Shown here: in pieces, positions 43,600 to 52,855 of the stretch
Layout of the letters: every line of letters starts with the position of its first letter
How positions within the stretch are numbered: position 1 is the first letter of the stretch
DNA from: an actinobacterium LLX17
GTDB taxonomy: Bacteria > Actinomycetota > Actinomycetes > Propionibacteriales > Nocardioidaceae
Direction: 5' to 3'
Assembly (NCBI GenBank): GCA_000471045.1
Contig: KI301992.1
Location: 2,116,060-2,180,059 of the forward strand
Length of the DNA: 64,000 bases
Notes under the pieces: model-generated
Told to the model about the DNA's origin: nothing
Seen by the model: only the letters and a program-made list of their open reading frames with translations
The model's database searches: none
Position numbers and translations under genes: made by a program

Positions 43600-44375
43600 C
43601 ACATCCCCTTCGGCGGGACGATCTGCAGGTAGATCGCAGAGATGACGAAGTTGACGACGAACAGCAGGGTGAAGGTGATGACGACCGCCTCGTTCACGGC
43701 GTCACCGACGCCCTTGGGTCCGCCCTTGGCGTTCATGCCCTTGTACGACGCCACGATGGCGGCGAGGAAGCCGAACACGAGGGCCTTGACCATGCCTTGG
43801 TAGATGTCAGGCAGCTGCGCCAGGGCCGTGAACGATGCGATGTACGCACCCGGCGTGCCGTCCTGCAGGATCACGTTGAACACGTAGCCACCGGCGACAC
43901 CGACGATGCTGACGAGGCTGTTGAGGAAGACCGCGATCAGCATGCAGGCGAGGACGCGCGGGACGACGAGGCGCTGGATCGGGTCGATGCCCAGCACCAT
44001 CATGGCGTCGAGCTCTTCGCGGATCTTGCGCGCGCCGAAGTCGGCCGCGATGGCCGAGCCGGCAGCACCGGCGATCAGCAGCGCGGTGGCGATGGGTCCG
44101 GCCTCACGGATGACGGCCAGGACCGCCGCCGAGCCGGTGAACGACTGCGCGCCGAACTGCTTGATCAGGCCGCCGACCTGCAGCGCGATGACCGCGCCGA
44201 ACGGGATCGCGACGAGCGCCGTGGGGACGATCGTCACGCGGATGATGAACCAGGCCTGGAGGAGGAACTCGCGGAGCTGGAACGGGCGGCGGAAGAGTGC
44301 CACCCCGACGTCCAGCATGAACGCGAAGAGACCTCCAGCGATCCTCGCCGGCGCGGCGACCTTGGTGACGCTCAC
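43599..44375 (-). CDS. yrbE1A: YrbE/MlaE permease, A subunit
   Basis: 258 residues from a GTG (VSVTKVAAPARIAGGLFAFM) that overlaps the ATPase stop. The family coupling helix ADFGARKIREELDAMMVLGI is present. A longer frame to 44450 lies in the ATPase gene in another phase and is rejected. Confidence 0.92.
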   Translation of the reverse strand: MSVTKVAAPARIAGGLFAFMLDVGVALFRRPFQLREFLLQAWFIIRVTIVPTALVAIPFGAVIALQVGGLIKQFGAQSFTGSAAVLAVIREAGPIATALLIAGAAGSAIAADFGARKIREELDAMMVLGIDPIQRLVVPRVLACMLIAVFLNSLVSIVGVAGGYVFNVILQDGTPGAYIASFTALAQLPDIYQGMVKALVFGFLAAIVASYKGMNAKGGPKGVGDAVNEAVVITFTLLFVVNFVISAIYLQIVPPKGM

Positions 44376-45328
44376 GCGGCTCCGCCGGACAGGGCCATGG
44401 TGGGCTCGAACGAGCCCTCGGGCGGGGTGACGCCGTTCTGGCGGCACCACTCGCCGGACTCACGCTGAGCCCGGCGGGGGCGGCCGTCGCTGGGCTCGAG
44501 CTGGACCGGGATGGGCGGCAGCGGCGGCATGTCGATGCCGGTCTCAGCGGCGAGCTCGTCGGCGTCCTTCTCCTCGGACATGCCGATGGGGCCGACGCGC
44601 TGGGCGTTGAGGAACTGCGCCACGACCGGCTCGGTCGAGGTCAGCAGCATCTCGCGCGGACCGAACATCGCCAGGTGCTTGTGGTAGAGCAGGCCGATGT
44701 TGTCGGGCACCGTGCGAGCGGTGTTGATGTCGTGGGTGACGATCAGGAACGTCGCGTCGATCTGCGCGTTCAGGTCGATGAAGAGCTGGTTGATGTACGC
44801 GGTGCGCACGGGGTCGAGGCCGGAGTCGGGCTCATCGATCAGCAGGATCTCGGGATCGAGGACCAGGGCGCGGGCGAGGCCGGCGCGCTTGCGCATGCCG
44901 CCGGAGATCTCGCCGGGGAGCTTGTTCTCGGCGCCGGTGAGGCCGACGAGCTCCATCTTGTCCATGACGACCTGGCGGATCTCGGACTCGGACTTGCGGG
45001 TGTGCTCGCGCAGCGGGAACGCGACGTTGTCGTAGAGGTCCATCGAGCCGAACATCGCGCCGTCCTGGAACAGCACGCCGAACAGCTTGCGCACCTCGTA
45101 CAGCTCCTTCTCGGAGCAGTTGGCGATGTCGGTGCCCTCGATCCAGACGTTGCCGGTGTCGGGCTTGAGCAGACCGATGAGGGTCTTGAGGAAGACGGAC
45201 TTGCCGGTACCCGACGGGCCGAGCATCACGGAGATCTCGCCGGCGGGCAGCGTGAGCGAGACGTCCTTCCAGATGACCTGCGAACCGAACTTCTTGGTCA
45301 GACCCTCGACCTTGACCTCTGTGCCCAC
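44372..45328 (-). CDS. mceG: Mce-type ABC transporter ATPase (Mkl/MceG/MlaF)
   Basis: 318 residues. Walker A GPSGTGKS, signature ISGGMRKRAGLARAL, Walker B ILLIDEPDSGLDPV, and His switch VTHD are intact. Drives lipid uptake by the YrbE permeases. I place the start at the GTG at 45328, preceded by GAGGAGGGC; the ATG at 45382 overlaps a likely -10. A C-terminal extension (PPLPPIPVQLEPSDGRPRRA) beyond the ATPase core is typical of the actinobacterial form. Confidence 0.92.
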   Translation of the reverse strand: MGTEVKVEGLTKKFGSQVIWKDVSLTLPAGEISVMLGPSGTGKSVFLKTLIGLLKPDTGNVWIEGTDIANCSEKELYEVRKLFGVLFQDGAMFGSMDLYDNVAFPLREHTRKSESEIRQVVMDKMELVGLTGAENKLPGEISGGMRKRAGLARALVLDPEILLIDEPDSGLDPVRTAYINQLFIDLNAQIDATFLIVTHDINTARTVPDNIGLLYHKHLAMFGPREMLLTSTEPVVAQFLNAQRVGPIGMSEEKDADELAAETGIDMPPLPPIPVQLEPSDGRPRRAQRESGEWCRQNGVTPPEGSFEPTMALSGGAA

Positions 45329-45380
45329 TGGGCCCTCCTCGTTCGGCGCAATATTCGCGGCGGCTGCCTTCTGTCCCAGC

Positions 45381-45409
45381 ATCGTAGATGACTGTGACCC
45401 CGGGCACAG
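45381..45409 (-). promoter_or_regulatory. Candidate mce operon -10 and palindromic operator
   Basis: TACGAT at 45381-45386 lies 52 bases before the ATPase GTG. Directly upstream is CTGTG-N8-CACAG (45392-45409), an 18-base interrupted palindrome, and TTGACT lies beyond it at 45411-45416, too far (24 bases) for a standard pair. The palindrome is a plausible repressor site for the operon. Confidence 0.35.
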
Positions 45410-45534
45410 AAGTCAACGATTGCCGCGCGCGTAAGTTACGAACCGGTCACCGAAATGACTGGCGAGTAACCACTCCCTGGCGACGCGACTCTAACCCAGG
45501 TAAACCGCCGTGACAAACCACACAGGGTTGGACC

Positions 45535-45562
45535 TGCCGCCCACGGCCCGGCACCCCCGCCG
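45535..45562 (-). repeat. 28-base dispersed repeat, copy B
   Basis: The minus strand contains GGGGGTGCCGGGCCGTGGGC followed by GGCA, identical over 28 bases to copy C at 55725-55752. It lies between the rplL terminator and the mce promoter region; 45430-45588 otherwise shows nothing recognisable. Confidence 0.7.
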
Positions 45563-45588
45563 ACGGCGAAGAGAGCGCCCCTCAACGA

Positions 45589-45624
45589 CGCAACGCCCGC
45601 CCCCTGACGGGGACGGGCGTTGCG
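45589..45624 (-). terminator. rplL terminator hairpin
   Basis: CGCAACGCCCG pairs with CGGGCGTTGCG, continued by CCCC/GGGG with one bulged base, 26 bases after the rplL stop. Confidence 0.7.
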
Positions 45625-45649
45625 AGGTGGAACCAGGTTCAGCGAGAGG

Positions 45650-46042
45650 TCACTTGAGGGTGACGGTGGCGCCGGCGCCCTCGAGGGACTCCTTGGCCTT
45701 CTCCGCAGCGTCCTTGGCAACCTTCTCCAGGACGGGCTTCGGGGCGCCCTCGACGAGGTCCTTGGCCTCCTTCAGGCCGAGGCTCGTGAGTGCGCGCACC
45801 TCCTTGATGACCTGGATCTTCTTGTCACCGGCCGACTCGAGGACGACGTCGAACTCGTCCTGCTCGGCAGCATCGTCGGCGCCGCCGGCAGCGCCACCGG
45901 CCGCGGGGGCGGCGGCGACGGCGACCGGAGCGGCCGCGGTGACCTCGAAGGTCTCCTCGAAGGCCTTCACGAACTCGCTGAGCTCGATGAGGGTCAGTTC
46001 CTTGAATGCATCCAACAGCTCGTCAGTGCTGAGCTTCGCCAT
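45650..46042 (-). CDS. rplL: 50S ribosomal protein L7/L12
   Basis: 130 residues: N-terminal dimerisation domain ([20 protein letters not shown]), Ala/Gly hinge, and C-terminal factor-binding domain ([31 protein letters not shown]). Follows rplJ by 57 bases. Confidence 0.97.
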   Translation of the reverse strand: MAKLSTDELLDAFKELTLIELSEFVKAFEETFEVTAAAPVAVAAAPAAGGAAGGADDAAEQDEFDVVLESAGDKKIQVIKEVRALTSLGLKEAKDLVEGAPKPVLEKVAKDAAEKAKESLEGAGATVTLK

Positions 46043-46099
46043 GGTGGCGTCCTTCCTTCAGGTGAGACCCCGAGGGGGTCCCGATGGGTGATCGGGCTT

Positions 46100-46738
46100 T
46101 CAGCCCTCGGTGCTTGTCTCTTCGGGGGTCGCGTCGGCCGACGGGGCGTCGTCCGCAGCGGGGGTGTCGTCCGACGCGGCCGGGGCCTCGTCGGTGACGT
46201 CGGAGCTGGCCTCTGCCGGGCTCTCCTCGGCCTTCTTCGCCTCGAGGGCCGCCACGAGGCGGGCCGTCTGGGCGAGGGGGGCGTTGAAGAGCGACACGGC
46301 GTTCTGAAGGCTTCCCTTCATGGCGCCGGCGAGCTTGGCGAGGAGGACCTCGCGCGACTCGAGATCGGCCAGCTTGTTGATCTCATCAGCGCCGAGCGAC
46401 TTCCCGTCGAGGAAGCCTCCCTTGATGATGAGCGGGGCGTTCGCCTTCGCAAAGTCACGCAGACTCTTCGCCGCATCGACCGGATCGCCATTGATGAAGG
46501 CGATGGCGGTCGGACCGGTCAGAAGCGACTCGTCGAGGTCGACGCCCGCTTCCTTGGCCGCGATCTTGGTGAGCGTGTTCTTGGCGACGGCATAGCTCAC
46601 GGTGTCACCGAGCGAGCGCCGCAGTTCCTGCAGCTGCTTGACGGTGAGACCGCGGTAGTCGGTGAGGACGGCGCCGTTCGCCTCACGGAAGTTCTCCGCG
46701 AGGTCAGCGACGGCCGCTGCCTTGTCCGCGCGTGCCAT
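46100..46738 (-). CDS. rplJ: 50S ribosomal protein L10
   Basis: 212 residues. The RNA-binding core [20 protein letters not shown] is clear; after about residue 165 comes an acidic Ala/Asp/Glu/Ser tail of about 45 residues ([21 protein letters not shown]), beyond the helix that binds L7/L12. The tail is found in some actinobacteria. Confidence 0.96.
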   Translation of the reverse strand: MARADKAAAVADLAENFREANGAVLTDYRGLTVKQLQELRRSLGDTVSYAVAKNTLTKIAAKEAGVDLDESLLTGPTAIAFINGDPVDAAKSLRDFAKANAPLIIKGGFLDGKSLGADEINKLADLESREVLLAKLAGAMKGSLQNAVSLFNAPLAQTARLVAALEAKKAEESPAEASSDVTDEAPAASDDTPAADDAPSADATPEETSTEG

Positions 46739-46790
46739 GGGTCTCCTTCCAGCACTTGTTCAGTGCCGAGGACCAGGCGAACAACCCATC

Positions 46791-46822
46791 AAAAAAGCGT
46801 CCCGCGCGAGGCACTGGGACGC
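46791..46822 (-). terminator. Terminator/attenuator upstream of rplJ
   Basis: The minus-strand RNA forms GCGUCCC / GGGACGC around a 12-base loop followed directly by six U, the only hairpin in the window with a classic U-tract. It lies 52 bases before the rplJ ATG and 174 bases past the upstream lipoprotein gene, so it may be an L10-leader attenuator rather than a terminator of that gene. A second hairpin GGTGACCC/GGGTCACC lies near 46903-46922. Confidence 0.75.
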
Positions 46823-46995
46823 CGTGGGGTTCTGGGGAGAACCGCTGGAGTGATCCTGTACCTACGTGGGTCGCCCGGCGGACGTGCGTCCTGGGCTCTT
46901 CGGGTGACCCGGGTGGGTCACCGACCGACGGTCTTCGGCAGACGTCACTCTACGGGAGGGGGGGACGTGCCACCAAATCCGCCCAGTCCGGAACC

Positions 46996-47775
46996 TCAGA
47001 GACCGAACGCGCCGCCCTCGACGACCTGGTCGGCAGGCGGCGCCTGGATGTCGACCTCGTCGCCCCACTGGCTGTACTCGATGGTGACGATCTGACCTCC
47101 GACCTCCGTGACCACGCGCCGCGGAAGGTTGTCTCCGCCGACGTGCATGGTGACCTCGATCGTGGCCGGCAGCTCGCCACCGGCCAGCTGCTGCTGGTCG
47201 GGGGTGAGCACCTTGGCCGGGTCGACGGTGAGCACGTACGCGCGCGTCTCCTGACCGTCGATCTCCTCGGTCTCGTCGGAGGGCTCGAAGCCCACGAGCG
47301 CGTCCGTGACGGTCTGGAACTGGGTCGTGGGGTTCGTCTGGTCGAGCAGACCGCTGAAGGCCGCGAAGGGCCCCCCGGCCGTGGGGTCGACCTTGACGAA
47401 CTGGCCGCCTGACGTCTGACCCAGGTTGAGGTAGTACACGCCGTCGAGCACGCGGACCTCGACGTCGCCAACGGCCATCGCCACCATCGTCGAGCCGGGA
47501 TCCTCCCCGAAGCTGATGTCGCCCTCGCCGGAACCCGCGCCGCCGCCCTCCAGCACGGCGTGGACCGTGCCGGCCTCGAGCATCGCCGCCGGCACCCGCT
47601 GGAGGAACTCCTCCTGGCTGAGGGCGTCCGAGGAGTCGTCGGAGGACTCCTGTGGCGAGTCGCTCGTGGTCTCCGGCGAGGGGGCGGTGTCGTCGTCACT
47701 GCAGGCGGCGAGGCCGAGTCCGGCCGTGAGCACCAGCGCCGTCGTGGCGGCCATCCTCGTGAGTCGCATCGTCAT
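46996..47775 (-). CDS. LppX/LprG-type lipoprotein
   Basis: 259 residues. Signal peptide with lipobox LAAC at about residue 24; a Ser/Asp/Glu-rich spacer; then a beta-sheet domain with VEVRVLDGVYYLNLGQTSGG and VTMHVGGDNLPRRVVTEVGG like the LppX_LprAFG family, which bind lipids. Streptomyces also keeps lipoprotein genes between rplA and rplJ. A TATGCT box 6 bases before the ATG (47782-47787) suggests a leaderless transcript. Confidence 0.8.
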   Translation of the reverse strand: MTMRLTRMAATTALVLTAGLGLAACSDDDTAPSPETTSDSPQESSDDSSDALSQEEFLQRVPAAMLEAGTVHAVLEGGGAGSGEGDISFGEDPGSTMVAMAVGDVEVRVLDGVYYLNLGQTSGGQFVKVDPTAGGPFAAFSGLLDQTNPTTQFQTVTDALVGFEPSDETEEIDGQETRAYVLTVDPAKVLTPDQQQLAGGELPATIEVTMHVGGDNLPRRVVTEVGGQIVTIEYSQWGDEVDIQAPPADQVVEGGAFGL

Positions 47776-47807
47776 GACCTCAGCATAGGTCGACGCTCCG
47801 ACGCACG

Positions 47808-47837
47808 AGGGCCCCGCACCAACCGGTGCGGGGCCCT
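47808..47837 (-). terminator. rplA terminator hairpin
   Basis: Perfect 13-bp stem AGGGCCCCGCACC with an AACC loop, 21 bases after the rplA stop and upstream of the lipoprotein promoter. Confidence 0.75.
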
Positions 47838-47858
47838 GCGGCGTGCGGGGTGGGAGGC

Positions 47859-48575
47859 TCAGGCCTCGTCGTCGCTCGCGAAGTTGCGCGTGCGCGACGG
47901 GTCGACGCCGACGCCCGGTCCCTGCGTGGTCGAGATGGTGACCTTCTTGACGTAGCGGCCCTTCGAGCTGGACGGCTTGAGACGCAAGATCTCCTCCAGC
48001 GCGGCGCCGTAGTTCTCGGCGAGCTGCTCGGCCGAGAAGGAGGCCTTGCCGATGATGAAGTGCAGGTTGGCGTGACGATCGACGCGGAACTCGATCTTGC
48101 CGCCCTTGATGTCACCGACAGCCTTGGCGACGTCGGTGGTGACGGTGCCGGTCTTCGGGTTCGGCATCAGGTTGCGCGGTCCGAGGACACGACCGAGACG
48201 ACCGACCTTGCCCATCATGTCGGGCGTCGCGACGACGGCGTCGAAGTCGAGCCAGCCGTCGGTGATCTTCTGGACGAGCTCGTCGCCACCCACGAAGTCG
48301 GCGCCGGCCTCACGGGCGGCGTCGGCGTTGGCACCCGTGGCGAAGACCAGGACCCGGGAGGTCTTGCCGGTGCCGTGCGGCAGGTTGACCGTGCCGCGCA
48401 CCATCTGGTCGGCCTTGCGCGGGTCGACGCCGAGGCGGACGGCGACGTCCACGGTCGAGTCGTACTTCGCGCTGCCGGACTCCTTGGCGAGCGTGGTGGC
48501 CTGCAGGGGGGTGTGGAGCGTGTCCTTGTCGAACTTCTCGGCGACCTGGCGGTACGCCTTGCTGCGCTGTGTCAT
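47859..48575 (-). CDS. rplA: 50S ribosomal protein L1
   Basis: 238 residues from [20 protein letters not shown]. The domain-II signature [20 protein letters not shown] is intact. An upstream in-frame ATG at 48629 adds unconserved sequence. L1 usually represses its own rplKA mRNA. Confidence 0.97.
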   Translation of the reverse strand: MTQRSKAYRQVAEKFDKDTLHTPLQATTLAKESGSAKYDSTVDVAVRLGVDPRKADQMVRGTVNLPHGTGKTSRVLVFATGANADAAREAGADFVGGDELVQKITDGWLDFDAVVATPDMMGKVGRLGRVLGPRNLMPNPKTGTVTTDVAKAVGDIKGGKIEFRVDRHANLHFIIGKASFSAEQLAENYGAALEEILRLKPSSSKGRYVKKVTISTTQGPGVGVDPSRTRNFASDDEA

Positions 48576-48660
48576 GTGTCTGGCTTCCTTCTCCAGATGT
48601 GGTCGCGGGCCCAGCGGGCCCTCCCACACGTGCTTGGTTGGGTGGTGGTGGTGTGGCTGG

Positions 48661-49092
48661 TCAGCCCTCGACCGTGACGCCCATGGAACGGGCGGTGCCG
48701 GCGACGATCTTCGCCGCAGCGTCGACGTCGTTGGCGTTCAGGTCGGGGAGCTTGGTGGTGGCGATCTCGCGGACCTGCTCGGCGGTGATCTTGCCGACCT
48801 TGTCCTTGTGCGGGACCGACGAGCCCTTGCTCAGGCCGGCGGCCTTCTTGATGAGCTCGGCCGCGGGCGGCGTCTTGGTGACGAACGTGAACGAACGGTC
48901 CTCGTAGATGGTGATCTCGACGGGGATGACGTTGCCGCGCATGGACTCCGTGGCGGCGTTGTACGCCTTGCAGAACTCCATGATGTTGACGCCGTGCGGG
49001 CCGAGCGCGGTGCCGACGGGCGGCGCCGGGTTGGCTGCACCGGCCTGCAGCTGCACCTTGACGAGGGCAGCGACCTTCTTCTTGGGGGGCAT
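48661..49092 (-). CDS. rplK: 50S ribosomal protein L11
   Basis: 143 residues, [20 protein letters not shown] with [21 protein letters not shown]11 forms the GTPase-associated stalk base. A GC hairpin lies in the 85-base gap to rplA. Confidence 0.97.
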   Translation of the reverse strand: MPPKKKVAALVKVQLQAGAANPAPPVGTALGPHGVNIMEFCKAYNAATESMRGNVIPVEITIYEDRSFTFVTKTPPAAELIKKAAGLSKGSSVPHKDKVGKITAEQVREIATTKLPDLNANDVDAAAKIVAGTARSMGVTVEG

Positions 49093-49135
49093 TTCTCGGG
49101 TCCTTCGTAGTTGACGGTCTCGATCGCTGGCGCGA

Positions 49136-49984
49136 TCAGACCTTCTGGATCTGGGTGAAGCTGAGCTCGACCGGGGTCTCGCGACCGAAGATCTCGACGA
49201 GGGCCTTGACCCTCTGGGCGTCGACGTTGATCTCGGTGATGGTGGCGTGCAGCGTCGCGAACGGTCCGTCGACGACCATGACGGAGTCGCCCGTCGTGAA
49301 GTCGGCGAACTCGACCTTGGGGGCCTTCGTGGGCTGGCTGCTGTCGGAGGACTCCTCGGCGGCCGTCGCGACCACCTCGGCCTCCACCGCCGGGGCGAGC
49401 ATCTGCTCGACCTCGGCGAGGCTCAGGGGGACGGGCTGGTGGGCGTTGCCCACGAACCCGGTGACCGACGGCGTGTGGCGGACGACGCCCCACGACTCGT
49501 CGGTGAGGTCCATGCGGACCAGGACGTAGCCGGGGAGCACGGTGCGCTTGACGAGCTTGCGCTGACCGTTCTTGATCTCGGCGACCTCCTCGGTCGGCAC
49601 GACGACCTCGAAGATGTAGTCCTCGGCGTTCAGCGAGGTGATGCGGTTCTCGAGGTTCGCCTTGACCCGCTTCTCCATGCCGGAGTACGTGTGCACGACG
49701 TACCAGTCACCGAACTGGCTGTAGAGCCGCTCGCGGAACTCGGCCATCGGGTCGGACGGCGCAGCCTCGGCCTCGGTGTCGTCTTCGGGGGCCTCGTCGG
49801 TGTCATCGGCGTCGGGGGTCTCGCCTGCGTCGTCCGCCTCGTCGGCGGTCACGTCGTCGCCAGAGACCTCTGCCGTCGCGGAACCCTCCCCCGTCTCCGA
49901 GCCAGGCTCGGTCTCGGGGGTGGCGTCGTCGACGGTCGACGTCTCCTCGACGTCGACAGCGGACTCTTCATAGCTCTGACTCAC
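49136..49984 (-). CDS. nusG: Transcription termination/antitermination factor NusG
   Basis: 282 residues. The first 85 or so are an acidic Asp/Glu/Ala/Ser extension, common in actinobacterial NusG; the NGN domain begins near [20 protein letters not shown] and the KOW domain is [20 protein letters not shown]. An insert rich in Ala/Ser/Glu ([20 protein letters not shown]) lies between NGN and KOW. Confidence 0.96.
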   Translation of the reverse strand: MSQSYEESAVDVEETSTVDDATPETEPGSETGEGSATAEVSGDDVTADEADDAGETPDADDTDEAPEDDTEAEAAPSDPMAEFRERLYSQFGDWYVVHTYSGMEKRVKANLENRITSLNAEDYIFEVVVPTEEVAEIKNGQRKLVKRTVLPGYVLVRMDLTDESWGVVRHTPSVTGFVGNAHQPVPLSLAEVEQMLAPAVEAEVVATAAEESSDSSQPTKAPKVEFADFTTGDSVMVVDGPFATLHATITEINVDAQRVKALVEIFGRETPVELSFTQIQKV

Positions 49985-49996
49985 AGGGATTTCGTC

Positions 49997-50212
49997 CTAA
50001 CCGAAGATCTTGAACATGGCCTTGCCGAACCCGTAGTCGAGTCCGGCGACGATGGCCATCATGACCAGCACGAACACCATGACCACGACGAAGTAGTTGG
50101 CCACCATCGGACGGGTCGGCCAGACCACCTTGCGCAGCTCGGCGACCACCTGTCGGATGAAGGTGGCCGGCGAGGTGCGGCCGCCATGGGCCGCAGAGTC
50201 GCGATCGCTCAC
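49997..50212 (-). CDS. secE: Preprotein translocase subunit SecE
   Basis: 71 residues from a GTG with AAGGAG upstream: VSDRDSAAHGGRTSPATFIR then ELRKVVWPTRPMVANYFVVV and one membrane helix. Short single-span form. It precedes nusG by 12 bases. Confidence 0.94.
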   Translation of the reverse strand: MSDRDSAAHGGRTSPATFIRQVVAELRKVVWPTRPMVANYFVVVMVFVLVMMAIVAGLDYGFGKAMFKIFG

Positions 50213-50305
50213 GATGCTCCTTCGTCGTCGGGATGCTGGGCACCGCGCAAGGATGCGCATGCCGTACCGGGTGCTGCGGGTGCAGTCCCCGTCGTTCGTG
50301 CTCCG

Positions 50306-50378
50306 CACGGCACGAGGGACTTGAACCCCCAACCTTCGGTTTTGGAGACCGATGCTCTGCCAGTTGAGCTAGTGCCGT
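50306..50378 (-). tRNA. tRNA-Trp (CCA)
   Basis: 73 bases. Acceptor ACGGCAC/GTGCCGT, D arm TAGCTCAACTGGCAGAGC, anticodon loop CTCCAAA (CCA), T arm with GGTTCAAGTCC. CCA is not encoded. It lies upstream of secE, the usual actinobacterial place. Confidence 0.95.
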
Positions 50379-50450
50379 TCGGCGTTCGCCCACCCCGCGC
50401 CGTCTGCACGCGGGCATGACGAATCAGAGTGAGTTTCCACCGGTCCCGCA

Positions 50451-50480
50451 AGTGTACGGGGTGGCCCGGTCCCACGTCGA
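50451..50480 (-). promoter_or_regulatory. Candidate promoter of tRNA-Trp/secE
   Basis: TCGACG and TACACT on the minus strand with an 18-base spacer, about 73 bases before the tRNA; the -10 equals that of rpoBC. Confidence 0.4.
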
Positions 50481-50556
50481 ACCAGGCCGGACGGGGTGCC
50501 GGGCGGTTCGGGAGGGACGGGACCACCCCGGTACGGGAGGTTCCGACGTCGGTGCG

Positions 50557-51105
50557 TCAGTGCTGCACGGCGCCGCGCGACTGCTCGGGGCTGAGGCGCA
50601 GCGGCCGGCCCTGGGCGTCGGGGATCTTGCCGAGCATCAGCAGGACCACGTCGACGATGGCCCAGATGCCGCATCCGCCACAGGTCAGGAGCTTCGCGAT
50701 GCCCAGGCCCGTGTACCCGAGGTAGAAGCGGTCGATGCCGAACGTGCCCACGAGCCAGGACAGCAGCAGCGCGACGGTGTAGGTCTTGTCGCTGATGCCG
50801 TCGGCCGAGCCGCCACCGGCATAGGACTGGCCCGCGTACTGGTTGGCGCCGTACGACTGGCCGACGCCGTAGGACTGACCGCCCGCGTATGCCGGCTGGG
50901 CCTGCGACGACGTGAACACGCCCTCGAGCTCGGGCATCGCGGAGGCCAGCACCCACTCGCCGCCCTCGGCGCGGATGTAGCTCTCGGCGGTGATGTTGCC
51001 GCTGCCGGCGAACTCGCGCAGCTGCTCGACGGTGTACGGCCCGTAGTCGGTGCCGTTGACGTGGGTGAAGTACTGGGTGGGCGTGGGCCCGGTCTCGCTG
51101 GTCAC
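50557..51105 (-). CDS. GYF_2 and TM2 domain membrane protein
   Basis: 182 residues from GTG (VTSETGPTPTQYFTHVNGTD) with GAGGAG upstream. N-terminal GYF_2 module (YGPYTVEQLREFAGSGNITA), a Gly/Tyr/Gln-rich linker with SYG repeats (about 80-115), then a TM2 domain: two helices around GIDRFYLGYTGLGIAKLLTC. Role unknown. Shares its first domain with 357-1193. Confidence 0.85.
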   Translation of the reverse strand: MTSETGPTPTQYFTHVNGTDYGPYTVEQLREFAGSGNITAESYIRAEGGEWVLASAMPELEGVFTSSQAQPAYAGGQSYGVGQSYGANQYAGQSYAGGGSADGISDKTYTVALLLSWLVGTFGIDRFYLGYTGLGIAKLLTCGGCGIWAIVDVVLLMLGKIPDAQGRPLRLSPEQSRGAVQH

Positions 51106-51324
51106 AAGGACTCCTCGGATGGCAATGCTGATGTGAATGGGGGTGATCGGGGGTGGGTGATCGGGTAGCACTCTAGGTCAGGTGACCGGCGGCACGACGA
51201 AGAACACGGTAGGTGCTGTGCACGAGGTGTGATCGCGACCCGCCGGCGGTCCGACGTCCCGGACGGTCCAGATGTTCCCGGGCGCTACGTCGGGCGCTCG
51301 GATGTGGAGTGACACGATGGGCCC

Positions 51325-52359
51325 ATGAGGGAGATCACCGCGCTGCCGAAGGCGCATCTTCATCTCCACTTCACCGGGTCGATGCGCCACGCGACGCTGC
51401 TCGAGCTCGCCGATCGCGATGGGATCCGGCTCCCGGCATCACTCGTGGAGGACTGGCCGCCGCAGCTCGTCGGCACCGATGAGAAGGGCTGGTTCCGCTT
51501 CCAGCGCCTCTACGACGTCGCCCGGTCCGTGCTGCGCACCGAGGCGGACGTCCGACGCCTGGTGCGGGAGGCCGCCGAGGACGACGTCGTCGACGGAGCC
51601 GTGTGGACCGAGATCCAGGTCGACCCGTCCGGCTACGCCGCCCGCTTCGGCGGCATCACGGCGTTCACCGACCTGGTGCTCGACGCGGTGCGCGACGCGT
51701 CGAGCGCGACCGGCCTCGGCATCGGCGTCGTCATCGCCGCCAACCGCACCCGGCACCCGCTCGATGCCCGCACGCTCGCGCGACTCGCCGCCCAGTACGC
51801 CGGCCGCGGCGTGATCGGCTTCGGACTCTCCAACGACGAGCGGCGCGGCGACACCGCGTCGTTCGCCCCCGCCTTCGAGATCGCGGACCGCGCCGGTCTG
51901 GCGCTGGTGCCGCACGGCGGTGAGCTGCGGGGCCCCGAGCACGTCGGGCTGTGTCTCGACCAGCTGCACCCCGACCGGCTCGGCCACGGGGTGCGGTCGA
52001 TCGAGGACCCCCGCGTGCTGGAGCGGGTGGTCGACGGTGGGGTCGCGCTCGAGGTGTGTCCAGCGTCGAACATCTCGCTGGGCGTGTACGCGACGGTCGA
52101 GGAGGTGCCGGTCCGCCAGCTCGTCGCGGCCGGCGCGACGGTCGCACTGGGTGCCGACGATCCGTTGCTGTTCGGCACCCGCCTGGCCGGTCAGTACGCA
52201 CTGCTGCGAGCCGCTCAGGGCTTCACCGACGACGAGCTGGCCGACCTCGCTGTGATGTCGCTGCGCGCCTCGCGGGCGCCGCGGGAGCTGGTCGACTCGG
52301 CGGTGGCCGGAGTGGAGAGCTGGCGGAACGAACCGGCCCCCGCGAGGGACGAGCTGTGA
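51325..52359 (+). CDS. add: Adenosine deaminase family protein
   Basis: 344 residues. Metal-binding HLHLH near residue 11-15, catalytic HGGE, RLGHGVR and the GADDPLLFGT Asp-Asp pair match the ADA/AMP deaminase barrel. It would deaminate adenosine or a related purine; exact substrate is not proven since these families include adenine deaminase and 6-aminodeoxyfutalosine deaminase. Confidence 0.88.
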   Translation: MREITALPKAHLHLHFTGSMRHATLLELADRDGIRLPASLVEDWPPQLVGTDEKGWFRFQRLYDVARSVLRTEADVRRLVREAAEDDVVDGAVWTEIQVDPSGYAARFGGITAFTDLVLDAVRDASSATGLGIGVVIAANRTRHPLDARTLARLAAQYAGRGVIGFGLSNDERRGDTASFAPAFEIADRAGLALVPHGGELRGPEHVGLCLDQLHPDRLGHGVRSIEDPRVLERVVDGGVALEVCPASNISLGVYATVEEVPVRQLVAAGATVALGADDPLLFGTRLAGQYALLRAAQGFTDDELADLAVMSLRASRAPRELVDSAVAGVESWRNEPAPARDEL

Positions 52360-52372
52360 CAGGCTGGTGGCG

Positions 52373-52798
52373 ATGAGCAGCCAGGTCCCGCCTCCGCCTC
52401 CGGCCCCCCCACGTCCTGGTGCCCAACGTCCTGGTGCCCCACGTCCTGGTGCCCCTCGTCCAGGTGCCCCGACCGCTTACCCCTGGGCGCCTCCGGTGCA
52501 GCTCGGACCACCCACTCACCCCCGGGCGACGCTGGCGATGGTGCTCGGCATCGTCGCGGTGGCCGGCTTCTTCATCGTGTTCGTGACGGCGCTGGTCGCT
52601 CCGCTCGCGTGGTACTTCGGCACGGTCGCACTGCGCGACATCGAGCGGGAACCGGGTCGGTGGGTCGGACACGGTGCGGCACGTGCGGGACAGGTGCTCG
52701 GCGCGGTCGGCAGCGCTCTGCTGGCGGTCGCGACGATCGGTGTCGTCGCCCTCGCTGCCCTCGCCACGGTGGCCTCGTCCATCCCGTCGCCCTACTGA
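52373..52798 (+). CDS. Proline-rich DUF4190 membrane protein
   Basis: 141 residues from ATG (MSSQVPPPPPAPPRPGAQRP). A Pro-rich N-terminus with four RPGA(P/Q) units is followed by two membrane helices flanking the conserved LAWYFGTVALRDIEREPGRW, the DUF4190 pattern. A GTG two codons upstream is possible. CAGGCT ends 7 bases before the ATG. Paralogue of the next gene. The Pro-rich tail could be a ligand for GYF domains, an inference. Confidence 0.75.
   Translation: MSSQVPPPPPAPPRPGAQRPGAPRPGAPRPGAPTAYPWAPPVQLGPPTHPRATLAMVLGIVAVAGFFIVFVTALVAPLAWYFGTVALRDIEREPGRWVGHGAARAGQVLGAVGSALLAVATIGVVALAALATVASSIPSPY
52411..52470 (+). repeat. Four 15-base tandem repeats
   Basis: Units close to ACGTCCTGGTGCCCC encode RPGA(P/Q) in the preceding gene. 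Such in-frame repeats change copy number easily. Confidence 0.8.
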
Positions 52799-52855
52799 CG
52801 AAAGAGGCGGGCGGTGGTCTGCTGAGCATTCGCGCGGACGTGCGATGCTCGGTCC

